DNA of 64,000 nt from Bifidobacterium bombi DSM 19703 (GTDB lineage: Bacteria; Actinomycetota; Actinomycetes; Actinomycetales; Bifidobacteriaceae): assembly GCF_000737845.1 (NCBI RefSeq), contig NZ_ATLK01000001.1:1240001-1304000 (forward strand), written 5' to 3'. This document shows, one piece after another, positions 9,194 to 17,792 of this stretch; position 1 is the first letter of the stretch; each line of letters begins with the position of its first letter. The notes below the pieces were generated by a model. That model searched no databases. It worked only from the letters and a program-made list of their open reading frames with translations, and was not told where the DNA came from. The translations under genes and the position numbers were made by a program.

Positions 9194-9463
9194 ATGTCAA
9201 CAGCAACACGCACCACAGCCATAACCGACCCAGCAGGCATCCACGCCCGCCCCGCATCGCAGTTCACGCAGGCGGCCACCGCATCCGGGTGCACCGTGAC
9301 CATCTCCAAACAGCCAGGAACGCCGGGAGTGAACGCCTCGAGCATTCTTTCCGTAATGGGTCTTGGCATCAAGCAGGGCGATACCGTAGAAATCACCGTG
9401 GATGGCGAGAATGCTGAGACCGTCGCTGACGAACTCATCGAGACGCTGACCCAAAGCGAGTAA
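9194..9463 (+). CDS. ptsH: PTS phosphocarrier HPr
   Basis: An 89-residue cytoplasmic phosphocarrier between enzyme I and the EIIA proteins. His17 in DPAGIHARPAS is the phosphorylated residue. The segment NASSILSVMGLG matches the region that holds regulatory Ser46 in low-GC Gram-positives (here Ser50), although actinobacteria generally lack the HPr kinase. The start has AAGGAA upstream. It is divergent from ptsI with a shared 295-base control region, and followed by an inverted repeat at 9546-9581. Confidence 0.95.
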   Translation: MSTATRTTAITDPAGIHARPASQFTQAATASGCTVTISKQPGTPGVNASSILSVMGLGIKQGDTVEITVDGENAETVADELIETLTQSE

Positions 9464-9545
9464 GCCCCGCCACAGGCTAACTCGATATATCGTTTCAGGA
9501 AGATTCCGGAGCGGAACGCTCCTTACCAGCGAAGGTTTCATTCCC

Positions 9546-9581
9546 GGCATGCACGAACGGAACCGACAGACCGTGCATGCC
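9546..9581. terminator. Inverted repeat between ptsH and lacI
   Basis: GGCATGCACG (9546-9555) is the exact complement of CGTGCATGCC (9572-9581). It may be the ptsH terminator; lacking a T tract and sitting 40 bases before the lacI start, it could equally be a control site for lacI. Confidence 0.45.
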
Positions 9582-9622
9582 GCACTATCCACACGAACGA
9601 CGATACAATTCCCAGAACGTAT

Positions 9623-10750
9623 ATGAACGGCGAAAACAACGTCTCGATAATAGAAGTGGCCGCACTGGCCGATGTGTCCACGGCCACCGTCTCCAGGGTG
9701 CTTTCCGGAAAGCGAACCAAGAACGACGACATATCGCGCCGTGTAAGGAAAGCGGCACAGAGCCTGAACTATGAGGCGAATTACGCCGCCAGCGCGCTGC
9801 GCAGCGACGTCACGAAAAGTTACGGGCTCCTTATCGAGACCGTTCAAGACACATTCACCGCACAGATGGTCGATGCATTGGAGCAGGCGGCAAACACGGC
9901 GGACAGACAACTGATACTCGCCATCGGAATGAATCGCGAGACCAGGGAGGAAAGACTCGCAACACTGTATTCTCGTCGAATCGACGGCCTGATTGCCGTG
10001 GCTCGCGGGAAGGGCGCACGTACAGGCGGTGATGAAAGCACAAACGGTCCGGACGACCAGGGCATCCAGGGGCATCGCATCGCCGACTTCGCCGCATCGC
10101 ACCCCGATTTTTCCGTAGTTCAGATTTCAGGTAACGCGCCGACTCTATACGCCAACTGGGTGGGGATGGACGACAGCGGTACGATACAGCTCGCAATCGA
10201 TCATTTGACGGCACGCAACGCCACATCGATAGCGTTTTTGGGAGATTTCCCAAATAATATGCTCACAGCGAACATGTTCGCCACGTTCCAATCGACAAGC
10301 GAGATCACGAGCATGTACACGGAACCGGAATGGTCGACTTTTGGACCACATACCGTGGAGCGTGGATACAGGGACACGCTCGGCATCTTCTCACCGCAGT
10401 CCGGCAGCGGGAGGAGGCCACAGGGTCTGATCTGCACAAGCCTACATGTGGCGATCGGCGCGCGGATGGCCCTCGGCCAGCTCGGCCTCAGCGTGCCTGA
10501 AGATGTAAAGATCATATGCATCACCGACAACAGGCCCTTCACCAACGAAGAACTCGAATTCACAACGGTCTCGCCGGCGTACGAATATATGGCCGAGGAG
10601 ACAATCAGACTTCTGGAAAGCAGGAAGAAGAGCCCTCACTGGCTTCCGGCGCACACCATGTTTCCACCGCACATCGTGCAACGCGCATCGACGCATGCAC
10701 CGCGCTTCGGAGCCAGTGACATGGAGCAGCCCGCCAGTAGGGATCAGTAG
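9623..10750 (+). CDS. LacI-family transcriptional regulator
   Basis: Sugar-responsive DNA-binding regulator. The N-terminal helix-turn-helix IIEVAALADVSTATVSRVLSGK (about residues 9-30) is textbook LacI/GalR, followed by the hinge LNYEANYAASALRS and a periplasmic-binding-protein-like core (YGLLIETVQDTFTAQMVDALEQA). Unlike the family it has a Gly/Asp/Thr-rich insertion of about 20 residues after IAVARGKGA (near residue 133). The last codons (SRDQ) lie within a 10-bp tandem repeat that carries on past the stop. No Shine-Dalgarno precedes the ATG. It probably controls a neighbouring sugar gene, possibly the PTS cluster; the effector is unknown. Confidence 0.87.
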   Translation: MNGENNVSIIEVAALADVSTATVSRVLSGKRTKNDDISRRVRKAAQSLNYEANYAASALRSDVTKSYGLLIETVQDTFTAQMVDALEQAANTADRQLILAIGMNRETREERLATLYSRRIDGLIAVARGKGARTGGDESTNGPDDQGIQGHRIADFAASHPDFSVVQISGNAPTLYANWVGMDDSGTIQLAIDHLTARNATSIAFLGDFPNNMLTANMFATFQSTSEITSMYTEPEWSTFGPHTVERGYRDTLGIFSPQSGSGRRPQGLICTSLHVAIGARMALGQLGLSVPEDVKIICITDNRPFTNEELEFTTVSPAYEYMAEETIRLLESRKKSPHWLPAHTMFPPHIVQRASTHAPRFGASDMEQPASRDQ

Positions 10751-10790
10751 GGATCAGTAGGGACCAGTAGGAACCAGTAGGAACCAACAG
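10735..10790. repeat. 10-bp tandem repeat over the lacI stop codon
   Basis: Five to six copies of a decamer of the form CAGTAGGGAT, drifting to CAGTAGGAAC, run from the last codons of lacI into the intergenic space. The TAG stop is part of the repeat unit, so changes in copy number would alter the spacing and sometimes the very C-terminus. Confidence 0.8.
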
Positions 10791-10816
10791 AGGCTTGTAG
10801 AACCTGCAGAACCGAC

Positions 10817-10908
10817 GGGCCGGCAGAAACCAGCAGAGATCAGCAAAGATCGACAGAAACCAACAGAGATCAGCAAAGATCGACAGAAACCAACGGTGCC
10901 GGCAGAAA
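10817..10908. repeat. 30-bp tandem repeat with 10-bp periodicity
   Basis: Two exact 30-base copies (10835-10864 and 10865-10894) of a unit starting AGAGATCAGCAAAGATCGAC, flanked by diverged copies. With the array at 10735-10790 it forms about 170 bases of decamer-phased DNA. The rest of the 10751-11133 gap has no recognisable gene. Confidence 0.75.
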
Positions 10909-11133
10909 CCGCTTCACATCCCGTGACAGTCTCGACCGAATGTTCACCCTTCCCACCACCAAATGGAAACATGCCGCCGCACGACCGCACTACATGCACC
11001 ATACGTCCGCTATCTGATCGCCAATGAATCAAGGAAAACCGTCAACCGGGCGAGCGCACACCCACACACCACACATCCTTGCAACAGATGATGAGGTGAT
11101 GAGGCGCTCAGACGATGAAACAGCGTGAGGCGC

Positions 11134-12453
11134 TCAGACGATCAGCGCGCACAGCAACGCTTCGAAATCGAGAAGCTGGTTGCCGTTGCCGTTCAGCCGC
11201 CGCCGTGCCGTGGCTATGGCATCCATACGCTGCACCGCCCCTTCCCGGGTGAGGCGGGAAGCCAAATCGGTTATGGCGTCCCTGTTCTCGAGATTGATCA
11301 AACCGGCCGCATCCTCAGCATCGTTTTGAATCACGGAGACATCGCGGTAAATGCTGGCCATCGTATTGATCGAACGATCGAGCACGTCACGGCTGCGTCG
11401 AGTCACGCGTCGTTTGACATCATCCTTCTTGCCTATGGAATTGTACGCACTTCGTAATTGCGGCGGGATACGTTCGTCGTCATCAAGACCATTGGCCTGG
11501 CGAAAATCATGCTCCTGCCTGGCGACATCACGTTCGATGTCGCTTTGAGCCTGGGATTTTGCGCTGTCGATCAGCCTCTCCGCCAAAAGCACGGCATCCG
11601 AAGCACGGCCAAGCGAAAGCACACCGACCACGAGGTCGTCGCGATCGTGAAGCACTCGCAAAGGATCTTGATCCCGCCCAAGCACGGCTTTGCCTCTACC
11701 CTTGCCTTTGACCTTGCGCCCTGTCGTGACTCCACTTGGATTCCGCTTTTTTGTCGGTGTACCGACCACATGACCCGACCTGCCGCCATCGGTTTCATCG
11801 TCACCATCACCGGCTTGAACATCATTGGAAACACCCGCATATAATTTGGCCACACCTATATGCCCCTGCGAAAGCCTGGCTGCTCTGGAAGCCAAAGCCG
11901 GCTCAACTTCGTAGGCTGATACAAGGTAATCGGCGACATCAGAAGTCCGCGGCACCGCCAGGTTCACCACCCTCGTCCGCGAACGGATCGTCGGCAAAAC
12001 GTCTTGGGCACTGGGCGCGCACAGAAGCCATATGGCGTGCGCACTGGGTTCCTCGATTTCCTTCAACAGAACGTTGGTGGTACGCTCAAGCATGCGGTCC
12101 ACGTCCTCGATGATGATGATCCGCCAAGGCGATATGCTCGGTGTCTGCTCCGACGTTTCGATAAGATCACGCACCTCGTCGATGCCGATGGTGACCCTGT
12201 CGGTTTTCAACACCTTCACATCCGGATGAGTGCCAGCAAGCACCTCCTGCGTAATGCGAGTAGGCTCGTCACTTGCACCACGATCAGGACTCTCCAGCGC
12301 AGCGGCGAACGCCCGCGCCACGTTGGAACGACCTGCCCCCGGAGAGCCACATATAAGCCATGACTGCGCTATTGCCTTAGGGTCTCCTTCGGCGACGGCC
12401 TTAAGTTGCGCCGACACGCGCTTCTGCCCTACCAATGCGTCCCACACGCTCAT
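11134..12453 (-). CDS. holB: DNA polymerase III delta prime subunit
   Basis: Clamp-loader subunit of the replicative polymerase. From the start at 12453 (GGAG 8 bases upstream) the protein begins MSVWDALVGQKRV. The P-loop is GSPGAGRSN (residues 36-44) with Arg in place of the Walker Lys, as expected of delta prime, which does not hydrolyse ATP. IIIIEDVDRM, NVLLKEIEEP and LPTIRSRTRVV are the sensor and SRC-type motifs. Residues about 208-262 form a Gly/Asp/Lys-rich insertion absent from most homologues (AGDGDDETDGGRSG, then KVKGKGRGK). It follows tmk on the same strand, the common actinobacterial order, separated by 265 bases. Confidence 0.87.
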   Translation of the reverse strand: MSVWDALVGQKRVSAQLKAVAEGDPKAIAQSWLICGSPGAGRSNVARAFAAALESPDRGASDEPTRITQEVLAGTHPDVKVLKTDRVTIGIDEVRDLIETSEQTPSISPWRIIIIEDVDRMLERTTNVLLKEIEEPSAHAIWLLCAPSAQDVLPTIRSRTRVVNLAVPRTSDVADYLVSAYEVEPALASRAARLSQGHIGVAKLYAGVSNDVQAGDGDDETDGGRSGHVVGTPTKKRNPSGVTTGRKVKGKGRGKAVLGRDQDPLRVLHDRDDLVVGVLSLGRASDAVLLAERLIDSAKSQAQSDIERDVARQEHDFRQANGLDDDERIPPQLRSAYNSIGKKDDVKRRVTRRSRDVLDRSINTMASIYRDVSVIQNDAEDAAGLINLENRDAITDLASRLTREGAVQRMDAIATARRRLNGNGNQLLDFEALLCALIV

Positions 12454-12718
12454 CGCATTCACTCCGTTCCTTGTGATGGCAAGTCTTTCGCAAGCTATCT
12501 TCAGTAGCTGCAACCGAATCATGCCGTTGCAAACGCTGACAGATTCCCCGACTTCCATAGCTTCCTACCATCATACGGGTTGCCGGCACAATCGGCGGGA
12601 CGAACAAGATTTGCTCTTGGAAGCGAATCAGAGCGCGTTTCAGCTGATGTCTGGTCATCAATGCAAACGGAGATTGCCTCCAATGACCAGCCTATGTCGA
12701 CTTCTTAACCCCAAAGGC

Positions 12719-13486
12719 TCAATTCCGAAGCAAACCATTGAAATCCCGGACTATGTCATCCCAGACTCTCTCAACGCTCTGAGAAGCATCAATGACGCGG
12801 AAACGATCAGGATCAGCACCAGCTAATTGTATGAACTCCTCTCGCGTACGCCGTTGAAATTCCAGACCCACCGATTCAATTCGATCCTCCCTGTGAGCGA
12901 ACCGCAAGTGAGATGCCTCCGGGTCCATATCAAGTAAATATGTGCGGTCGGGCAGCAAACCGCGCGTGGCCCATACGTTGAGCTCACGGACCTCGTTGAC
13001 AGTAAGCTCCCTGCCACCGGCCTGATAAGCGAGCGAAGAGTCGATGTAGCGGTCCGAAACGACCACGGCTCCGCGTGCGAGCGCCGGAGCGATGACCTCG
13101 GCCACGTGCTGGGCACGGTCAGCCGCAAACAGCAGCGCCTCAGTGCGCGGAGCAATATCAGCGGTATCCACTTTCCTCCCCTCGGCACCATCCGCGACAC
13201 CGCCTTTGCCTAGCGCAACACCGCCGCCAGCACCGACGGCGACTCCGCAGTCGGATCGGCCACCGCCACAGCCTCCGATGGCACAACCAGCGGTGTCACC
13301 GACATCACCGGTGTCACGCTCCTGGAGCAGCAGTTCACGCAGACTGCATCCCAGCGCCGTGCCACCCGGTTCACGAGTCACAACCACTTCACGTCCCTGC
13401 GCTTCGGCGTAATCCCGCAGACGCTGAACCTGCGTGGTCTTGCCGGCGCCATCCACACCCTCAAACGAAATAAACAACCCGCTCAT
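12719..13486 (-). CDS. tmk: Thymidylate kinase with a glycine-rich insertion
   Basis: Phosphorylates dTMP to dTDP in the cytoplasm. The P-loop [12 protein letters not shown] (residues 8-19), [10 protein letters not shown], the DR(Y/H) motif in [14 protein letters not shown] and the LID-like region [10 protein letters not shown] are all present. The normal enzyme is about 205-215 residues; this one is 255 because residues about 57-108 are a Gly/Cys/Asp-rich insertion ([19 protein letters not shown] among others) between RELLLQE and APRTEALLF. The frame stays open through it, so it is probably a surface loop. It is upstream of holB on the same strand. Confidence 0.92.
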   Translation of the reverse strand: MSGLFISFEGVDGAGKTTQVQRLRDYAEAQGREVVVTREPGGTALGCSLRELLLQERDTGDVGDTAGCAIGGCGGGRSDCGVAVGAGGGVALGKGGVADGAEGRKVDTADIAPRTEALLFAADRAQHVAEVIAPALARGAVVVSDRYIDSSLAYQAGGRELTVNEVRELNVWATRGLLPDRTYLLDMDPEASHLRFAHREDRIESVGLEFQRRTREEFIQLAGADPDRFRVIDASQSVERVWDDIVRDFNGLLRN

Positions 13487-13760
13487 ACCTCAAGGTTACA
13501 GCCAAACCCGAACCGCGAGGCGGCCGGTGCGACGGCGACCACATCAGATTGCTGTAGAGACGGACTTACGCACTGCATTCAAAATCAATCGACAAAAACG
13601 CGAAAGGTATGGTACGTTCGGTGACAATGCACAGAACGCCCATGCACTTGCGGTCAATCCCCGCGAGCTTAATTCAACCAAACACGAATTCATCATTCAC
13701 AATGCACCCGATATATGGAATTAGAGCCGGTCCAGGCCGCAACGACCAACCAGCCATGCA

Positions 13761-14507
13761 TCAACGCCGATTAGCCACATCATCGGAAGTAATTCGAGAG
13801 CCGTTGATCCGATCAAGTTTGCGCTCAATGATGTCCAACCGCGTGTTGAGACGCTCAACCTGTTCACGAGTGATCTTGGTCTCCTTCGCCTCATCGTCAT
13901 TGACCTCATCAACGATCCACGACGCCAGTGTAGCTGTTACCGTACCAATCAGGCCGATGCCAGCAAGCATGAGGGCATAGGCTATGACCCTACCCATGGC
14001 TGTCACTGGTGTGTAATCGCCGTATCCGACGGTGGTAATGGTGACGAACGTCCACCACAAGGCATCGCCAAACGTTTTGACACTCGCCCCGGGAGCATAT
14101 CGTTCAGCATCAAGCACCGCCAAAGACCCGACAAACAGAAGAATAATCAGAGAACTCGCCACGTACATGACGATCTTTCCCCGCAACGCCATTCCGCTGG
14201 TCTTATGCAACGCGTTTAAGGCTGAAATGATACGCAGAACCCGCAAAGGACGTATGACCGGCAGTACCACCACCGCCAAATCGAAAAGATGATGCTTGAA
14301 CCACTCCCACTTCTGAGGAGCGAGAGCAATGGAAACCACATAATCAAGCGCGAACACCGCCCACATCACGTTCATTACGAATTCCGCAGACCAATTCCAA
14401 ACGCCAGTCGGTTCAGCCAAAATCTGCCAAGCATATACTCCGATGAACAACACCGACAGCACCGTCAACGGCCATTCCGTTATTTTTTCCCATTGCTTAA
14501 GATTCAT
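13761..14507 (-). CDS. Voltage-gated-type potassium channel
   Basis: A 248-residue inner-membrane channel subunit, expected to act as a tetramer. Six hydrophobic segments are visible; the fourth is preceded by the charged voltage-sensor-like stretch RPLRVLR (Arg86, Arg89, Arg92) and the selectivity filter is TVGYGD (159-164). The C-terminal 50 residues are a hydrophilic coiled coil (QVERLNTRLDIIERKLDRI) that may hold the tetramer together; no RCK domain is present. This is the Kch/KvAP-like class. It is monocistronic, with no regulatory site recognised. Confidence 0.9.
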   Translation of the reverse strand: MNLKQWEKITEWPLTVLSVLFIGVYAWQILAEPTGVWNWSAEFVMNVMWAVFALDYVVSIALAPQKWEWFKHHLFDLAVVVLPVIRPLRVLRIISALNALHKTSGMALRGKIVMYVASSLIILLFVGSLAVLDAERYAPGASVKTFGDALWWTFVTITTVGYGDYTPVTAMGRVIAYALMLAGIGLIGTVTATLASWIVDEVNDDEAKETKITREQVERLNTRLDIIERKLDRINGSRITSDDVANRR

Positions 14508-14981
14508 ATCGAAATTCTAACCATCCCACGGATACACCTATACCCCACAAATACACGAATCGGCAAAGCAGCCTAGCTCATCTTCAAGTCGGAAGAAGCC
14601 CGGAAGAAGCAGAGCCGACATGGACCATCCTGAAGGGAAAATGACACGAGGCAGACATAATGACAATATCAGCGATCGCAATGAAAAGCACCTTCAGCCT
14701 TGTCAAATCCGGTGTAATATGACTTAAGATGCGGTATGCACGATGTGAGCCAACAAACCAACGGACCATAACGGTACCCTCATCGATAAGAAACGATGCT
14801 GAACCAACAAAGAACAGAATTCCAGCACCGTCCCGACAAAGCATCGCAATGAAACAACCCCACCAGCGCAAGCACGCCCTTCACTGCCGGAATTCGCCAT
14901 GAATCCCTACTTTTCCACGCCAGAAAAATCCCTGTTTCACAGTATCCTTCACTTGGCAGAAATGCCGAAGAAGGAGAAAAA
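14508..14981. other. Intergenic region before the exported-protein locus
   Basis: The 474 bases hold no convincing gene. The last 40 bases contain the TTGGCA-GAAA-TGCCGA hairpin (14953-14968) and the AAGGAG ribosome site of the next gene. Base composition is more AT-rich than in the upstream genes, fitting a join to acquired DNA. Confidence 0.5.
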
Positions 14982-15906
14982 ATGAAGAATACAACGCTCA
15001 CATGGTATGGGCTCATGGCATGTTTGGTCGCCACGCTACTCGTATCACCCATTTGCGTTACTGCGCAGGCGGACGAACCAGCTACTGCGCAAAGCGTCCT
15101 ACAATCGATGCCGGTCAAAGGGAGAGCACCAAAAACAGGCTACAGGCGGTCCCAATTCGGGCAGGCCTGGAAAGACGAAAACAGAAACGGCTGTGACACG
15201 CGCAACGACATTCTGAACAGGGATCTGACCGATAAACGATTCAAGCCTCGGACCAATGATTGTAAGGTCATTTCCGGAAAACTCGACGACCCGTATACCG
15301 GCAAGACAATCATCTTCAAACAGGGCCATATGACCTCCAACAAAGTGCAGATCGACCATGTAGTGGCTTTATCGAACGCCTGGCAGACCGGGGCGCAGCA
15401 GCTTCCCACCGAACGCCGCGAAGAATTCGCCAACGATCCATATAACCTTTTAGCTGTGGACGGACCGTCGAATCAGAAAAAGAAAGACGGAGACGCCGCC
15501 ACTTGGCTACCACACAATAAAAAATACCGTTGCGACTACGTGGCCCGTCAAATCGGCGTAAAGCACAAATACGGCCTGTGGGTGACATATCCCGAAAAAC
15601 AAGCCATGGACCGTATACTGCAATCGTGCCCTACACAACAGATTCCTCAAGACACCGATGCCGCCGGCGACTCCAACCCACAGCCCGACCCAGTGCCGGC
15701 TCCGGCACCTGAATCGGAAGCCATCCCCCACTCCGGCACCTGCACCTGCACCGGCGCCCGCACCGGCACCCATGCCGACGACCAATGATGTGTACTATCA
15801 AAACTGCGCCGCGGTGAGAGCCGCCGGCAGAGCACCTCTGTACTCAAGTCAACCTGGATACCGACCGGCCCTTGACCGCGACCATGACGGCGTGGCCTGC
15901 GAATAG
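14982..15906 (+). pseudogene. Secreted HNH nuclease with Excalibur domain, frameshifted
   Basis: The first frame (14982-15788) has a signal peptide (MKNTTLTWYGLMACLVATLL, cleavage near AQA) and a GmrSD-C/DUF1524-type HNH nuclease domain: RNGCDTRNDILNRDL, QIDHVVALSNAW with the catalytic His, and NLLAVDGPSNQKKKD. Near residue 248 it runs into a meaningless tail. The neighbouring frame carries on the Pro-Ala linker and ends in an Excalibur calcium-binding domain (YYQNCAAVRAAG, then DRDHDGVACE) at 15906. Dropping one C from the CCCCC run at 15725-15729 restores a single protein of about 307 residues with IPTPAPAPA across the join. It is either a frameshift, a phase-variable switch or a sequencing error. 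AAGGAG precedes the ATG. Confidence 0.85.
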
Positions 15907-15948
15907 AACGGACACATACTGACAAAGTCAAGCTATGGAAGGATTCCC

Positions 15949-16149
15949 ATGAAATTCGGAATGCGAAAACCCAGCGTCAGGCGCTCCATCAGTGCCAGGA
16001 CGACCGGAAGATTGAAACGGTCGGTCAAGAGGGCACTCATACCTGGTTATGGCAAAAAGGGCATGGGTTGGATTCGCAACCCAAGAAAAGCCGCATATAA
16101 CAAGATCTACCACAAGACCACGTTCAGCCTGTTCGATCTGTTCAAGTGA
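15949..16149 (+). CDS. Very basic 66-residue protein, paralogue A
   Basis: No function is recognised. The protein is about one third Lys/Arg and Gly-rich, starting MKFGMRKPSVRRS and ending in a hydrophobic patch (FSLFDLFK). It has no signal peptide or membrane segment. It is identical at 56 of 66 positions to the protein at 17793-17993; most differences are conservative. It starts 42 bases after the nuclease stop (GGA near the ATG) and is closed by the strong hairpin at 16162-16205, so it is the last gene of the nuclease transcript. The charge suggests nucleic-acid or membrane-surface binding; that is inference. Confidence 0.75.
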   Translation: MKFGMRKPSVRRSISARTTGRLKRSVKRALIPGYGKKGMGWIRNPRKAAYNKIYHKTTFSLFDLFK

Positions 16150-16161
16150 CATCAACCTGTT

Positions 16162-16205
16162 CAAGTAGCGTAAAACCCCGTTTCGGCGGGGTTTTACGCT
16201 ACTTG
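16162..16205. terminator. Terminator with a perfect 19-bp stem
   Basis: CAAGTAGCGTAAAACCCCG (16162-16180) and its exact complement (16187-16205) enclose the loop TTTCGG. The inner half is a classical A-tract/GC/T-tract terminator working in both directions. The rest of the space to 16449 shows no gene. Confidence 0.85.
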
Positions 16206-16449
16206 TGCCAAAGTAAGCGCGGCCATGCAGATGTTTTTCCCAATCACTAGGCTCTGCCGCATGATTGGCGGTGCTAGGGCCCTCGAAACAATGGTCTATG
16301 GCGTGCGAATGGGCTTTGTTGCAAGACCAACAGTGCCAGGGGTCTGCGGTTACGTCACCCCTACGTGGAAGACATGACAGTCCACACATAAATCCTTAAC
16401 CAACGGTATCCTACTTTTGGCAGAGATGCCAAGAAACAAAGGAGAAGAA

Positions 16450-17028
16450 TTGAAGAAACCGATAGCCATCCTTACTTGTCTAGCCTTGCTTGTTGGGGTC
16501 TCCGCGTGTGGATCAAAACATTCCACACTGCAGAATAGAACCTCCGCAACTTTAAAATCGAAAGAAACAGAGCCCAAACTGAAGACGCTACCCGATGGAC
16601 TATCAGGAACATGCGCAGGTGATCCATACGCACCGAACAATAATCTACAAAAAGTAGATCTCAATACAACTGATGGGCAACTAAATATTTCAATACCCAA
16701 CGCCACCGATATGATGCTCGTAGACGTCGGCTACTACGTCAACATATACACGAAGGATTTTAAACAAACGCAAATCAAAATCGAATATCATCAATCCGAA
16801 GATAAAAAAGAAGTAACAGTAGCACCATTGTTCGGAAACGCAAAGATCACAAAAATCGGTGGTTTTAACGTGGACTCCAGCGACGAAAACCTGCTTAATG
16901 TCAGCGTACCGACAAACTTAATCGCAGGAAATAAACATGTTACTTGGAACGCCGCATTAGATATGAATGGAAAGGATATCGCTTTCTGCCCGGGACAAAG
17001 CAAAGAAGAAAAAGTTCCGCTGCAATAA
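16450..17028 (+). CDS. Lipoprotein of unknown function
   Basis: Starting at the TTG at 16450, 5 bases after GGAG, the protein has a type II signal peptide (LKKPIAILTCLALL) with lipobox GVSAC, so a 192-residue lipid-anchored surface protein. Reading from the ATG at 16417 adds MAEMPRNKGEE, which would bury the signal and overlaps the leader hairpin. The mature part is AT-rich in DNA, mostly beta-strand-like, with two cysteines (TCAGDP, FCPGQ) that may pair. No family is recognised. It has the same leader hairpin as the nuclease gene upstream, suggesting common control. Confidence 0.7.
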   Translation: MKKPIAILTCLALLVGVSACGSKHSTLQNRTSATLKSKETEPKLKTLPDGLSGTCAGDPYAPNNNLQKVDLNTTDGQLNISIPNATDMMLVDVGYYVNIYTKDFKQTQIKIEYHQSEDKKEVTVAPLFGNAKITKIGGFNVDSSDENLLNVSVPTNLIAGNKHVTWNAALDMNGKDIAFCPGQSKEEKVPLQ

Positions 17029-17097
17029 TCAAGCATCGTTTCCATAACCAACTTCGATAGAGTTCATCAAACCATTTTAGAAGAGAGATTGAGAATC

Positions 17098-17781
17098 ATG
17101 GAAGAAAAAACCACTGTCATCCCACCAGTCAGCATGGACAGCGAAACCTCCGCACAGCAAGAGAAACCCTCTGATGTGACGTCGTCTGCCAATCTGCCAT
17201 CGAATAACGGAAGACAGAAACACACTCAAGGCAACAAGCCATGGAAGCAAATAATCACAGCGATCATCGCCTTCATCATAGGAGTTGCCATCACGTCTTG
17301 CGGCAGTACGAAACCCCAAGACACGCAGGAATACAAGGATCTGGACGCGAAGTACTCCAAGGTCAGCGATGATCTGAGATCCACCAAGTCGGAGCTTTCC
17401 GACACCAAGAAAGAACTCAAGGCAGCAAAGGAAAAAGCCGGCAAATGGGACAAGGAGCAAGCCAATAAGAAGGCCGCTGCAAAGAAGGCCGACGATGAAA
17501 AGAAAGCACAGGAACAAGCAGCGCAGCAAGCCGCACAGCAGCAGGCCGCCCAAGCCCAAGCGCAACAACAAGCCGAACAACAAGCACAAGCCCAAGCGCA
17601 AGCGCAACAACAGGCTCAGGCCCAACAACCAGCTCAAGCACAAACGCTGAGCCAAGGCGGACCAACCGTACACCGGGGAGCGTTCTGCTCAGGTCAAGGA
17701 GCCACCGGCACATCAGACCAGAACGGAGCCACCTTGACTTGCAGGACGGCGCGCGACGGACGACTCCGCTGGATGAACTGA
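17098..17781 (+). CDS. Membrane-anchored coiled-coil protein with Gln/Ala repeats
   Basis: About 50 hydrophilic residues precede one membrane segment (IITAIIAFIIGVAITSC), then a coiled coil (residues about 75-150, KYSKVSDDLRSTKSELSDTK), a long Gln/Ala repeat, and a C-terminal cysteine pair domain GAFCSGQGATGTSDQNG to CRTARDGRLRWMN. The architecture is that of a wall-spanning surface protein displaying a small C-terminal module. The ATG at 17098 is preferred; a TTG at 17089 is possible. The next gene, a basic 66-residue protein, starts 11 bases after the stop. Function unknown; a cell-surface or defence role is possible. Confidence 0.7.
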   Translation: MEEKTTVIPPVSMDSETSAQQEKPSDVTSSANLPSNNGRQKHTQGNKPWKQIITAIIAFIIGVAITSCGSTKPQDTQEYKDLDAKYSKVSDDLRSTKSELSDTKKELKAAKEKAGKWDKEQANKKAAAKKADDEKKAQEQAAQQAAQQQAAQAQAQQQAEQQAQAQAQAQQQAQAQQPAQAQTLSQGGPTVHRGAFCSGQGATGTSDQNGATLTCRTARDGRLRWMN

Positions 17782-17792
17782 AGGGAGAGATA

